Assembly: GCF_008802365.1 (NCBI RefSeq)
Contig: NZ_VZQZ01000008.1
Span: 145,345-209,344 of the forward strand
Direction: 5' to 3'
DNA: 64,000 nt
From: Oryzomonas japonica
Lineage (GTDB): Bacteria > Desulfobacterota > Desulfuromonadia > Geobacterales > Pseudopelobacteraceae
Shown here piece after piece: positions 53,096-61,868 of this stretch. The translations under genes were made by a program, and so were the position numbers. The notes under the pieces are model-generated. The model worked only from the letters and a program-made list of their open reading frames with translations, searched no databases and was not told the origin of the DNA. The first letter of the stretch is position 1, and each line of letters opens with the position of its first letter.

Positions 53096-54688
53096 ATGAC
53101 GGTAGCAAAAAAACTTTTGTTTCTCATGGTTGGCAGTTTGGCGGTACTGGTTTTTGTCGCGGCGCTTTCCTGGTCAACGGCCGGTTTCATAGAGGGAAGC
53201 TACGATGAGATGTTTCGCAGCGATTATCGCCAAGTCCAGCTCTCCACGGATTCGTTGGACCGCATGGGTATGGCGATGCGGGCGTACAAAAACTATCTGA
53301 TCCGCGGCAACGCCAAGCATGTGGGGGAATTTCGGAAGGAAACCGGGGCCATCGAGGACAACCTCAAGGAGTTTATCAAGCTTTCGGATGAAGATGACCG
53401 AAAGGCGGCGGAGCAGGCGCTCCAGCTTCTTGCCGGCTACCGGGCCAGCATGGATAAGCTGGTCGGCCTCCGGGAGGCCAACACCAATGCCACCGAGGTT
53501 GACACCCAGTTGGGACATGGCTTCGACATGGAGGTGCGAAAGGCGCTGGTCACTTTGGCGGAAACCAATAAAAAGGCCATGGAGACGACGCGTGAGACGG
53601 TTCGAGCGCGGGCGCAACAGCGGGTTTATGTACAGATGGCGTGTGCGTTTGGCGCTGCCGTTGTGCTGCTGGTATTCAGCACGTTGCTGGGCCGGGGGAT
53701 CAGGAAGAGCATCGCCGATTTTTCGGCAGCCATAGACCGTGTTGCCGATAACGACCTTACGGTACAGGTAAATGTGGAAAATCGAGACGAGTTCGGCCAG
53801 ATGGGTATCCGGTTGAACGCCATGCTCGACAGTCTGCGCAGGATCATCCAGTCTATGAACGAGAGCGCCCTACAGGTTTCCGCCGCCTCGTCCCAGCTCT
53901 CGGCAAGTTCGGTGCGGATCGCCACGGGCGCCGAAGAGGTTGCAGCGCAGGCCAATGCCGTGGCGACCGCCAGCGAGGAGATGGCCGCCACCAGCGGCGA
54001 GATTGCCCAAAACTGCGGGCGCGTGGCGGATGGCGCCCGCCAGGCGAGCGACTCTGCGCGTGATGGCGCCGAGGTCGTCGAGTCGACCATCACCGGCATG
54101 AGTCGTATCAGCGACAAGGTCTCCGAGTCGGCACGCACGGTGGAGGCGCTGGGGAAACGTTCCGATCAGATAGGTGCAATCGTCAGTACTATCGAGGATA
54201 TCGCCGATCAGACCAATCTACTGGCGCTGAATGCCGCTATCGAGGCCGCTCGCGCCGGGGAGCAGGGGCGCGGTTTTGCGGTTGTGGCCGACGAGGTGCG
54301 GGCGCTTGCCGAACGCACCACCAAGGCCACCCGTGAGATCGGGGAGATGATCAAGGCCATCCAGGCGGAAACCCGGGGTGCCGTGGCCATAATGGAAGAG
54401 GGAGTGCATGAGGTCGAGCGGGGAAGTGAGGGAGCGGGACGTTCCGGTCAGGCCTTGCTGGATATTCTCGGCAAGGTCAGCGAGGTCGCCATGGAGGTCA
54501 ATCAGATTGCCACGGCGGCGGAACAACAGACGGCCACTACCCACGAGATCACCAGCAATATCCAGCAAATGAGTCAGGTGGTGGATGACACCGCCCATGG
54601 CGCCCAGGAGTCGGCCCAGGCAGCCTCCGATCTCGCCCGCCTGGCTGCAACACTGCAGGAAGAGGTAAGAAGATTCCGCCTTGCATAG
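53096..54688 (+). CDS. Methyl-accepting chemotaxis protein
   Basis: Membrane chemoreceptor of 530 residues. TM1 lies near residues 5-25, a four-helix-bundle-type periplasmic domain follows (about 26-180, ends [14 protein letters not shown]), then TM2 (about 183-203), HAMP (about 205-258), and the signalling domain with the hairpin tip [39 protein letters not shown] near residues 365-400. It has no haem motif, unlike the receptor at 11505. AGGAGG lies 8 bases before the ATG. It is monocistronic with a terminator; no methylation-independent C-terminal pentapeptide is seen. Confidence 0.96.
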   Translation: MTVAKKLLFLMVGSLAVLVFVAALSWSTAGFIEGSYDEMFRSDYRQVQLSTDSLDRMGMAMRAYKNYLIRGNAKHVGEFRKETGAIEDNLKEFIKLSDEDDRKAAEQALQLLAGYRASMDKLVGLREANTNATEVDTQLGHGFDMEVRKALVTLAETNKKAMETTRETVRARAQQRVYVQMACAFGAAVVLLVFSTLLGRGIRKSIADFSAAIDRVADNDLTVQVNVENRDEFGQMGIRLNAMLDSLRRIIQSMNESALQVSAASSQLSASSVRIATGAEEVAAQANAVATASEEMAATSGEIAQNCGRVADGARQASDSARDGAEVVESTITGMSRISDKVSESARTVEALGKRSDQIGAIVSTIEDIADQTNLLALNAAIEAARAGEQGRGFAVVADEVRALAERTTKATREIGEMIKAIQAETRGAVAIMEEGVHEVERGSEGAGRSGQALLDILGKVSEVAMEVNQIATAAEQQTATTHEITSNIQQMSQVVDDTAHGAQESAQAASDLARLAATLQEEVRRFRLA

Positions 54689-54699
54689 ACGTGTGTAGC

Positions 54700-54728
54700 A
54701 AAAAGGCCCGCTAAAAGCGGGCCTTTTT
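54700..54728. terminator. Bidirectional terminator
   Basis: Perfect 12-bp stem AAAAAGGCCCGC with GCGGGCCTTTTT and a 5-base loop. It serves the chemoreceptor (plus) and the ferritin-like gene (minus). Confidence 0.92.
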
Positions 54729-54733
54729 GTCGG

Positions 54734-55189
54734 TCATCCTTTCAATCCGTCCAGCTTTTCGGTGATCACCCGCAAGTGCTCCACCTCCTCGTTTCTGAGG
54801 GTCTCCAGCATCGCCCTGCCGTCCGGGTCGCCGGTCTTGGCGATCAGTTCCTCATAATAGACCATGCCGCGCTTCTCGATTTTCTGGGCGATCTTCAGGG
54901 CCTCGGTGTCGTCGGTGTCGAAACTGACCTGCTGCTCATCGCTGCCGGTCGGCTCGAGCTCGAAGCTGGAGCCGCCGTAAAATACCCAGCGGCCGCCCTC
55001 GTGCAGGGAGTGGTACAGCTCGGTCAGCTTCATGTAGTGCTCTTCCTCGGTTTTGGCCAACCACTTGAAGATACGCTTTCCGGCAGGGTTGAAGGTCTTG
55101 TGTTCGGCCTTCACGTACAGGTCGAAGGTCTCTTTTTCAAGCTCGATGGCGCGCATGATGGCGTCGAGCATCTCCTTGCTTTGGGTCAT
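54734..55189 (-). CDS. Ferritin-like/rubrerythrin-type protein
   Basis: Four-helix-bundle protein of 151 residues, likely binding a di-iron site and acting in oxidative-stress defence. Iron ligands can be placed in ELEKETFDLY (helix 1), KTEEEHYMKL (EExH, helix 2), and RGMVYYEELI with NEEVEHLRVI (helices 3 and 4). There is no C-terminal rubredoxin domain, so it is not a full rubrerythrin. AAGGAGG lies ideally before the ATG at 55189. It follows the HAD phosphatase gene on the same strand, 41 bases away. Confidence 0.85.
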   Translation of the reverse strand: MTQSKEMLDAIMRAIELEKETFDLYVKAEHKTFNPAGKRIFKWLAKTEEEHYMKLTELYHSLHEGGRWVFYGGSSFELEPTGSDEQQVSFDTDDTEALKIAQKIEKRGMVYYEELIAKTGDPDGRAMLETLRNEEVEHLRVITEKLDGLKG

Positions 55190-55230
55190 GAGTTTGCCTC
55201 CTTTGTCGTCGTGTGTTCGCGGGCATCCCC

Positions 55231-55881
55231 TCAAGGGGAGGGGCGGTACAGCAATTCCTCCAGCCGCAGTAGTTGTTCGATGTTCTGGCTGAGATAGACC
55301 GGGCAGCCCCGCTGCTCGGGCAGCCGCAGGTCCACATCGTAGCGGTCTCCGACGAAAAGCGCCTCGGCGGGAGCCAGGCCGAGCCGGTTCAGCACGTGGT
55401 CCAGTATCATTTCGTGCGGTTTGGCGAGCCATTGGTCGTCAATGGCGAAGACCTGCCGGAAAAAGCCGTTCAGCCCCAGGTATCCGGTGATGCGAGCCGT
55501 CAGGGCGCGGTTGTTGTTGGTAAAGAGTGCGAGTTCAAAACGCCGGGACAGGCGTTCCAATAGGGCGATGACCCGTTCATCCCGCACCAGATAGGCTTCG
55601 GGCCGCAGCCGGGTCTCGAAAAGCGCGTGCAGGTCCCTGATGCTGCCGCCCAATTCGGTGCAGACCGCCGAGAGGGTCGGGGTAATGTCATGTACCTCGG
55701 AAAGCCATGAGCGGGTGGCGGCCATGAGCGAGTGGGCCTCGTCGTCGCTAACCCCCTTGAGGGATGCAATATAGCCGATAGCCGCATCCTGGATGGTCGC
55801 CGCAAACGGGTCCGACACATACAGGGTGCCGTCCAGATCGAAGATGATGCCGCGGATGGCGGAAAGGGAGCATTCCGGCAT
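55231..55881 (-). CDS. HAD superfamily phosphatase
   Basis: Haloacid-dehalogenase-type hydrolase of 216 residues, phosphoglycolate-phosphatase-like. Motif I FDLDGTLY lies near residue 14, motif II LFTNNN near 117, the motif III Lys in WLAKPHEMI near 150, and motif IV GDRYDVDLR near 177. A helical cap domain occupies about residues 25-95. It starts directly at the end of the methyltransferase gene, and both probably share a transcript. Substrate unknown. Confidence 0.92.
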   Translation of the reverse strand: MPECSLSAIRGIIFDLDGTLYVSDPFAATIQDAAIGYIASLKGVSDDEAHSLMAATRSWLSEVHDITPTLSAVCTELGGSIRDLHALFETRLRPEAYLVRDERVIALLERLSRRFELALFTNNNRALTARITGYLGLNGFFRQVFAIDDQWLAKPHEMILDHVLNRLGLAPAEALFVGDRYDVDLRLPEQRGCPVYLSQNIEQLLRLEELLYRPSP

Positions 55882-57027
55882 TCAGCCCCCTATCCGGCGC
55901 TGGCAGAGCAGGCGGGGACTCTCGACCCCTCTGGCCTGGATCAGGACCCGGAAGGTATCGCCCATGCCCCCCTCGGGCATGATCAGCTTCTTCAAGGCCA
56001 ATCGCACCTTGAGCTTCTCCTTTTCGGACGCCGTCGAGCGTTCGGACTCCTCGATCTCCTCCACGATGCCGGCCGAGAGCAGGAAACGGCACTGTTCGCC
56101 GAACCAGACCGGTTCCAGCCCCAATTCCTCTCCCCGGCGCATCAGGCTGGTGAAGTCCACGTGGGAGGTGATATCCTGGCGTCCCAGGCGGATATAGGGA
56201 TCATCCTCCACCTGGTGGCGATAATAGCAGAGGAGTGTCCCCTGCTTGCGCTGGGGCGCATAGAGCTCCTCCGCCGGGTAGCCGTAGTCGATGGTCAGGA
56301 CGAAACCGCGCTGCAACGACCGGGCGGCCGCGGCCAGCCACTCCGGGGCGGCCAGGTTGACCTCGGCCTGTTGGCCGGGCAGGAGCGTTACCTTGATGCG
56401 TTCCAGATAGGCGGCGATGGCGGGCGTGGACAGTGCTCCCATCTCTTCGGCGAATCCGTCGTCCCTGAGGGTAACGTAGATCTCCCGCAACCCCTCTGGT
56501 GTCATCACCACCCGGTGCACCGGCAGGGCGTCGATCAGTTCGTTGGAGTAGAGACAACCGCTGAAGCTGAAACCGTCCGTCCCGAAGATCTCTGGCGGGA
56601 GCCAACGAAGCCGCTCCCGGTGGCGGGCCAGAAGCTCGGCCTGGGCGGCCTGCAGGGAAGGCTCCCGCTCCACCAGCACCAGGTCCAGGCCGGCGTACAT
56701 CTCCGGCTTCCGCTCGGCCAGATAGTCCATGATGTCGCACGCCAGGCGGCCGTTGCCGGCGCCGCACTCCACCAGGGTGAACGTGGCGGGCGAGCCGAGG
56801 CAGTGCCACATCTGGGCGGTCTCCCGGGCGATGACCCGGCCGAAGGCGGCATGCACCGAGATACTGGTGTAGAAGTCACCCTCTGCGCCCACCTTGCGTC
56901 CCGGCGAGGTGTAATACCCCAGCCCCGGTTCGTACAGGCAGGCCTCCATGAAGGAGGCAAAGGTGATCCTTCCCGCCGCTGCGATACGTTTGATCAGTAT
57001 GTCGTGAAGCTGGGTGTCGTCCGTCAT
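55882..57027 (-). CDS. SAM-dependent methyltransferase, MidA/NDUFAF7 family
   Basis: Class I methyltransferase of 381 residues (DUF185/COG1565). In mitochondria the homologue methylates an arginine of complex I subunit NDUFS2; the bacterial target is not established. Visible blocks are ITFASFMEACLYEPGLGYYTSPGRKVGAEGDFYT-like near residues 17-52, the SAM loop LVECGAGNGRLACDIMDYL near 90, GCLYSNELIDALPVHRV near 165, and VLTIDYGYPAEELY near 250. Start and length match the family. Adjacent in operon with the HAD phosphatase gene. Confidence 0.92.
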   Translation of the reverse strand: MTDDTQLHDILIKRIAAAGRITFASFMEACLYEPGLGYYTSPGRKVGAEGDFYTSISVHAAFGRVIARETAQMWHCLGSPATFTLVECGAGNGRLACDIMDYLAERKPEMYAGLDLVLVEREPSLQAAQAELLARHRERLRWLPPEIFGTDGFSFSGCLYSNELIDALPVHRVVMTPEGLREIYVTLRDDGFAEEMGALSTPAIAAYLERIKVTLLPGQQAEVNLAAPEWLAAAARSLQRGFVLTIDYGYPAEELYAPQRKQGTLLCYYRHQVEDDPYIRLGRQDITSHVDFTSLMRRGEELGLEPVWFGEQCRFLLSAGIVEEIEESERSTASEKEKLKVRLALKKLIMPEGGMGDTFRVLIQARGVESPRLLCQRRIGG

Positions 57028-57080
57028 CGGTTCCGGCCTTATGCCTCAAAATTATTGTTTCGGCGGCTAACTATCTGAAT

Positions 57081-57135
57081 TGTAGGGGCGGCGCTTGCTT
57101 CGCCCAATCGGGGCGCCACAAGCAGCGCCCCTACA
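57081..57135. repeat. Palindromic REP-like element
   Basis: Ends TGTAGGGGC and GCCCCTACA, with inner inverted parts GCGCTTG and CAAGCAGCGC. It is the GTAGGGGCG...GCCCCTAC type of dispersed intergenic palindrome that I recognise as common in many bacterial genomes. It lies in the 179-base gap before the methyltransferase gene. Confidence 0.7.
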
Positions 57136-57206
57136 TGCGGGGTTTGAATGTTTAACCACAGGAGCAATAAAAGCCATCTAGGTTATAATTCACGCAACAG
57201 GCAAAG

Positions 57207-58241
57207 TCAAACAGGCCGTTTGTCGGCCTTCTCGGGTTTTTTCTCCTTGCTGCGATAGTACTGGCGCATCTCGCGCACCTGGCGTTTTACCTCCCGCCGC
57301 AACTCGGGCGGGTCGAGCACCTCGGCGTGCATGCCGTAGGAGAGTATCCAGGATACCAGTTCCATCTCCCCGGCGGCCTCGAACTCGAGCGTCAGCCGGC
57401 CCTCCTTGTCGGTCCTCATCTTTTGGTCCGGCATCCAGATGCGCTCCTTTACGGCATGGGCGACATCCGGCGAGAAGCGTACCCTGACCTTCATGGGGGT
57501 ATCGCTGACCAGGCCGAAGGCGCTTTTGAAATGGGCTTCAGGCTGATACCCCTCGGGGATCTCGAACCGTTGCCGGGTTACCTCGATCCCGCGAATCCGC
57601 TCCAGGGCGAACAGGCGCATGGCCTTGCGGTTGTGGGCATACCCCAGCAGGTAGATGCCCCCCTTGTGGAAGACCAGGGTATAGGGGTCGGTTTCGTACT
57701 CCTCATGTTCGTCCCGCCCCTTTTTGGCATAGCTCAAGCGGACCCGGTACTGGTGCAGCAGGGCGCGTTGCAACCCCTCGAAATAACCGGCCGCGGCGGA
57801 GTAGTCCCGGGCTCCGTGGAGGATCGGCAGGGAGACCCGCGCGATCCGTTCCAGGTGGGCCGCGTAGCGGTCGGGCAGGACCGAGGTAATGATGCGGAAC
57901 AACTCCTCGATCTCAGCCTGGAAGGGGGTGCCTGCCAGGTAGACGCCCAGGGAGCGCAGCAGGTAGAGGGACATCAACTGGGGGAGGGTGAAGGTGATGG
58001 GGGGGATGTTGCGGGATTTGGTCAGAAAGCTGTAGACCTTTTTCCCGTCCTGCCACTCGGAGGTGAGGGTGTAGCCGGCCTCCTCCACGGCGTTCAGATC
58101 GCGGTGAATGGTACGCCGATCAACGTCGCACTCCTCCGCCAGGTCATCCAGGGTCATGCCCCGCCGGGCCTCAAACAGCCGGATAATGCTGTGCAGTCGG
58201 CCCGCCTGGGAATACTTTTTGGCCGGTTTTCCTTTCTGCAT
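57207..58241 (-). CDS. WYL-domain transcriptional regulator
   Basis: DeoR-like regulator of 344 residues. The N-terminal HTH_11 (about 12-65, RLFEARRGMTLDDLAEECDVDRRTIHRDLNAVEEAG-like) is followed by a WYL domain (about 150-225, with YETDPYTLVFHKGGIYLLGYAHNRKAMRLFALERI-like) and a WCX C-terminal extension (about 240-325). WYL domains bind nucleic-acid or nucleotide ligands and often control DNA-damage or defence genes. It is divergent from the YqaA-like gene. The Lys-rich C-terminal tail is lineage-specific. Confidence 0.93.
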   Translation of the reverse strand: MQKGKPAKKYSQAGRLHSIIRLFEARRGMTLDDLAEECDVDRRTIHRDLNAVEEAGYTLTSEWQDGKKVYSFLTKSRNIPPITFTLPQLMSLYLLRSLGVYLAGTPFQAEIEELFRIITSVLPDRYAAHLERIARVSLPILHGARDYSAAAGYFEGLQRALLHQYRVRLSYAKKGRDEHEEYETDPYTLVFHKGGIYLLGYAHNRKAMRLFALERIRGIEVTRQRFEIPEGYQPEAHFKSAFGLVSDTPMKVRVRFSPDVAHAVKERIWMPDQKMRTDKEGRLTLEFEAAGEMELVSWILSYGMHAEVLDPPELRREVKRQVREMRQYYRSKEKKPEKADKRPV

Positions 58242-58361
58242 GCTTCCCCCTTGCCGAATTCTGAATTATCGCTACAATGTGATCACGGATACGGTACCGG
58301 AACGGGAGAATATTGTAAACGATTGAGCCATTTTGACAATACATTTCTGACATATACTGTC

Positions 58362-58811
58362 ATGGTGCGCGATTGGCTCAATCAGCCGGGGTACACGGCT
58401 CTTTTCGCCCTGAGCTTCCTGGCCTCGACCCTGGTGCCGTTGGGTTCGGAGTGGCTGCTGGTGCTGATGCTCGTCAAGGGGTACGAGCCGCTGACGACGG
58501 TGGCAACGGCCACTGCCGGCAACTACCTGGGGGCGGTGACGACCTGGCTGATCGGCATGTACGGCGGACGCTGGCTGATCGAAAAGGTCCTGCGCATCTC
58601 GCAGGAGCAGGAGGAACGCGCCCGCAGCCGCTACCGCCGGTACGGTGCCTTTTCCCTGCTCTTCTCTTGGTTGCCGGTGATCGGTGATCCGCTCTGCATG
58701 GTGGGGGGGATGATGCGCATCAACTTCGGGCTCTTTTCGGTCCTGGTGGCGTCGGGGAAACTGCTGCGCTACGCTGTGACCGCCTGGATAACCTTGCGGA
58801 TAGCCGGCTGA
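58362..58811 (+). CDS. YqaA family membrane protein (SNARE-associated/DedA-like)
   Basis: Small inner-membrane protein of 149 residues with about four membrane segments. The family pattern ALFALSFLASTLVPLGSEWLLVL, the GNYLGAVTTWLIGMYGG loop near 60, and RYGAFSLLFSWLPVIGDPLCMVGGMMRI near 98 match the short YqaA branch of the VTT/DedA superfamily. These proteins are linked to lipid scrambling and membrane stability. The start ATG lacks a ribosome binding site; an in-frame TTG at 58323 is an alternative. A much longer frame reaching back to 57327 is the shadow of the WYL gene. Confidence 0.85.
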   Translation: MVRDWLNQPGYTALFALSFLASTLVPLGSEWLLVLMLVKGYEPLTTVATATAGNYLGAVTTWLIGMYGGRWLIEKVLRISQEQEERARSRYRRYGAFSLLFSWLPVIGDPLCMVGGMMRINFGLFSVLVASGKLLRYAVTAWITLRIAG

Positions 58812-58868
58812 CGGGAACTCCTGGGGACCTCATGGCCTTTCCGGGGATCATCGTGGCCGCCATGATGA

Positions 58869-59054
58869 CCTTCTCGGTCCGCGGTTCCGATATCTACGCC
58901 CGTTTATGGCGGCGACGTGCGCACGGTCATGGCCAATGCCGACAAAGCCATGTATATCGGCATGCGCACCCGCAAGAGCCGTCTGACCGTTTTCAACGGC
59001 ACGGTGTATGAAAATTCCTTCGGGAAACACGACAAGGGACAAGCGCCCCCATGA
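58869..59054 (+). pseudogene. C-terminal remnant of a GGDEF (diguanylate cyclase) domain
   Basis: Open fragment without a start codon. It reads VYGGDVRTVMANADKAMYI, then GMRTRKSRLTVFNG, which matches the last part of GGDEF domains (ADxAMYxAKxxGRNRVVVF). A stop codon precedes it at 58866. The catalytic GGDEF motif and everything upstream is lost. Its TGA overlaps the ATG of recD. It looks like a decayed gene end; the whole 58812-59050 gap consists of it and short unassigned sequence. Confidence 0.6.
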
Positions 59055-60781
59055 CCGAAAGCCTTCAACTGAGCAGCCTGGACCGGCATTTTGCCGATTT
59101 TATCCACCGCATCGACCCCCATCCCTGCGAAGAGCTCTGGCTGGCGGCGGCCCTGGTGAGCAACGCAACCTGTCGGGGGCACATCTGCCTCGACCCGACT
59201 GCGTTACGCGGAACCGAGATCGTGTCGCAGCACGCTTCGGACCGTCAATGGCGGATATCTGATCCCTCCCACTGGCTGGAGGCGCTCGAATCGTGCGTGA
59301 CGGTCGGCCGGGCGGGCGACTATGCACCCTTGGTGCTGGATGGCGGCCGCCTCTATCTGCACCGCAGTTTGGATTACGAATGCCAGGTGGCCGATGGCAT
59401 CCTGCTGCGCAGCGTGGCGCAAACGGTGGACGACAGGTTCCTGTCTGACGCCCTGGAACGCTATTTTCCCTCCGCAAGCGACGGTGAGCCCGATCAGCAG
59501 CGGGAAGCCGCCCGGTTGGCCCTGACCCGGGGGGTCGCCGTGGTATCAGGCGGCCCCGGCACCGGCAAGACCGCCACCGTGGCCCGGATTCTGGCCCTGG
59601 TCGCCGAACTGGCCCACGAACCGCTGCGCATCGTCCTGGCGACCCCCACCGGCAAGGCCGCCATGCGCCTGAAGCGCTCCATCATGCAGGCAACGGAGCA
59701 ACTGCCGCTCCCTGAGAGCCTTCGGCAGATGCTGCCGACGGAGGTGGTCACCATCCATCGCCTGCTGGGCGCCGTGCCGGGAAAGGCCTCCTATCGCCAC
59801 AACCGCGAAAACCGCCTGGAGTGCTCCGTGTTGGTGGTGGACGAAGCCTCCATGGTCGATCTGCCGCTCATGGCCCGGTTACTGGAGGCGTTACCCGACA
59901 GCGCCCGTCTGGTCCTGTTGGGCGACCGGGATCAGCTCGCCTCGGTGGAAGCCGGCGCCGTGCTGGCCGACATCTGTTCGGGGTCGGCCGCTTCTGGCGT
60001 CGGGGAGCCGGACCGTCCCGCGGTGGTCCAGTTGTCCAGAAGTTACCGTTTCGGCCGCGACAGCGGCATCGGCAACCTGAGCCGCCTGGTCAATGCCGGT
60101 GACGGCGCGGCGGCCCTGGACCTGCTCGTGTCCGGGAAGTACAGCGATGTGGTCTGGCGTCCCCTGCCCGCCGGCCCCGCCTTCGGCCAGGCCTTCAGAG
60201 AACGCGTACAGTTCGGCTACGCCGCCTACAGCCGCGCCGCGACCCCCGGGGCGGCTCTGGACGAACTGGACCGCTTCCGGGTCCTCGCCCCCCACCGTGA
60301 AGGGGCCTGGGGGGTGGAAAGCCTGAACCGGCTCTGCAGGGATGCGTTGGGGCTGCATGGCCGGGATGACCGCCTGATGCCGGTCATGGTCACGGGCAAC
60401 AATTATGAGTTGGGGCTGTTCAATGGCGACACCGGCGTCATGATGGACGACCCGGCTTCCGGCGGTTTGGCCGCCTGGTTCAATGACCCGGACGGGACGC
60501 TCCGCCGTCTTTCTCCCCTGCGTCTGCCGCCCCATGAAAGCGCGTTCGCCCTGACCGTCCACAAGAGCCAGGGCTCGGAGTTCGACAGGGTGCTCCTGAT
60601 CCTGCCGGAGCGTGTTTCGGAAGCACTGAGCCGCGAGCTGCTCTATACCGCGGTTACGCGGGCCAGGTCCCATGTGGAGATCTGGGGAACCGAAGAGGTC
60701 TTTCTCCGCACGGTGGAGCGGCGTACCGTCAGGAGTTCGGGACTTCGGGAACGGTTGTGGGGCGAAAGCCGGCCCCGGTAA
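59051..60781 (+). CDS. recD: Exodeoxyribonuclease V alpha chain (RecD)
   Basis: 5'-3' helicase subunit of RecBCD, 576 residues. An N-terminal domain (about 1-115) precedes the helicase core: Walker A GGPGTGKT at 167-174, motif Ia ATPTGKAAMRL near 198, Walker B VLVVDEASMVD near 258, motif III LLGDRDQLASVEAG near 289, and motif VI LLYTAVTRAR near 534, with ALTVHKSQGSEFD near 500. The order and spacing identify RecD rather than RecD2, which has a longer N-terminus. recB and recC are not adjacent: the upstream neighbour is a GGDEF remnant. Confidence 0.93.
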   Translation: MTESLQLSSLDRHFADFIHRIDPHPCEELWLAAALVSNATCRGHICLDPTALRGTEIVSQHASDRQWRISDPSHWLEALESCVTVGRAGDYAPLVLDGGRLYLHRSLDYECQVADGILLRSVAQTVDDRFLSDALERYFPSASDGEPDQQREAARLALTRGVAVVSGGPGTGKTATVARILALVAELAHEPLRIVLATPTGKAAMRLKRSIMQATEQLPLPESLRQMLPTEVVTIHRLLGAVPGKASYRHNRENRLECSVLVVDEASMVDLPLMARLLEALPDSARLVLLGDRDQLASVEAGAVLADICSGSAASGVGEPDRPAVVQLSRSYRFGRDSGIGNLSRLVNAGDGAAALDLLVSGKYSDVVWRPLPAGPAFGQAFRERVQFGYAAYSRAATPGAALDELDRFRVLAPHREGAWGVESLNRLCRDALGLHGRDDRLMPVMVTGNNYELGLFNGDTGVMMDDPASGGLAAWFNDPDGTLRRLSPLRLPPHESAFALTVHKSQGSEFDRVLLILPERVSEALSRELLYTAVTRARSHVEIWGTEEVFLRTVERRTVRSSGLRERLWGESRPR

Positions 60782-60895
60782 CGGTTTGCGCGGCTGTCGG
60801 GCGGCACGGCCGTGCCGCTATGCTGGCCGCTTGGTATCATCCCGCGTAGGCCGTCCTCTGATTGGACGGACCGGCGCGGGGCTCGGGAGGGCGCC

Positions 60896-61777
60896 ATGAG
60901 GATATTCATCGCAGGTGGAACCGGTTTTGTCGGTGAACATGTATCCCGTGAACTGCTCCGGCAGGGGCACCAACTGCGCCTGCTGGTACATCGGCGCGGC
61001 GCGCCCCCAGAGGGGGTAGAACAGGTGGAGGGGGACGTTACCCGTCCGGAGGGCTTTGGGCAAGCCGTTGCCGGGTGCGACGCCGTGATGAATCTGGTGG
61101 GCATCATCCGTGAGTTCCCCGGCAGGGGGGTGACCTTCGAACGGCTGCACGTGCAGGCTACGGCCAACATGCTGGCCGTAGCCAAACAGGCCGGCATCCG
61201 GCGCTATGTGCAGATGTCGGCCCTGGGGACGAGGCCGAATGCCGTCTCATCGTACCACAGGACCAAGTTCCGGGCCGAGGAGTTGGTGCGTAACAGCGGC
61301 CTCGACTGGACCATCCTGCGCCCCTCCCTGATCTTCGGGCCAAAGGACGCCTTCGTCGGCATGCTTGCCCGCCAGATGCGCCTGGCGCCGGTGGCGCCGG
61401 TCATCGGCAGCGGGGCGTATCGTCTCCAGCCGATCCATGCCGACGACGTGGCCCGCTGCTTCGCCCTGGCCCTGGAGATGCCCGCGACCATCGGCCAGTG
61501 TTATGAGTTGTGCGGCAACGACCGCCTGAGGTATGTGGACCTGCTGGATGCGGTTGCCGCTGCCCTGGGCAAACCGGCGCCGTTCAAGCCCCGCCTCCCC
61601 CTGGGGTTGATGAAGCTGGCCATTCCGGCCCTGCAGGGCATTCCCCAATTCCCCATCACCATGGACCAGTTGCAGATGCTGGTGGAGGAGAATATCTGCG
61701 ACGGCCGCTGGAAGCAGACCTTTGGCTTCGAGCCCAAGGGGTTCAAGGAGGGGATCGGCGAATATCTCACCACATAG
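60896..61777 (+). CDS. NAD-binding protein, complex I NDUFA9-like family
   Basis: Atypical SDR protein of 293 residues, cytosolic. The Rossmann motif MRIFIAGGTGFVGEHV starts the protein; then MNLVGIIREFPGRGVTFERLHVQAT-like near 63, YVQMSALGTRP near 102 and YHRTKFRAEELVRNSGLDWTILRPSLIFGP-like near 118 follow the NDUFA9/YlbE pattern. SYHRTK keeps the YxxxK-like pair. GGGAGG lies upstream of the ATG at 60896. It resembles the protein at 37363 in general fold only. Confidence 0.9.
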   Translation: MRIFIAGGTGFVGEHVSRELLRQGHQLRLLVHRRGAPPEGVEQVEGDVTRPEGFGQAVAGCDAVMNLVGIIREFPGRGVTFERLHVQATANMLAVAKQAGIRRYVQMSALGTRPNAVSSYHRTKFRAEELVRNSGLDWTILRPSLIFGPKDAFVGMLARQMRLAPVAPVIGSGAYRLQPIHADDVARCFALALEMPATIGQCYELCGNDRLRYVDLLDAVAAALGKPAPFKPRLPLGLMKLAIPALQGIPQFPITMDQLQMLVEENICDGRWKQTFGFEPKGFKEGIGEYLTT

Positions 61778-61818
61778 TCCCCCTCGGAAGAGCGGTAAAC
61801 AGCGGTTTTGCCCTGGGC

Positions 61819-61847
61819 TTGACACGGCGATTGTTTTATTGTATAAA
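61819..61847 (+). promoter_or_regulatory. Consensus promoter of the RlpA-like gene
   Basis: TTGACA, 17-base spacer, TATAAA; 22 bases before the start codon. Confidence 0.85.
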
Positions 61848-61851
61848 ACAA
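61831..61851 (+). promoter_or_regulatory. Palindrome overlapping the -10: candidate operator
   Basis: TTGTTTTAT TGT ATAAAACAA, perfect 9-bp arms with a 3-base centre, placed across the -10 element. It is in the position of a repressor site. Confidence 0.6.
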
Positions 61852-61868
61852 CGTACGGAGAATTCACT

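Noticed and set aside
57327..58361. Long N-terminal extension of the YqaA-like protein
   Set aside because: The extension is antisense to the WYL regulator gene; the membrane-protein pattern begins only at 58362.
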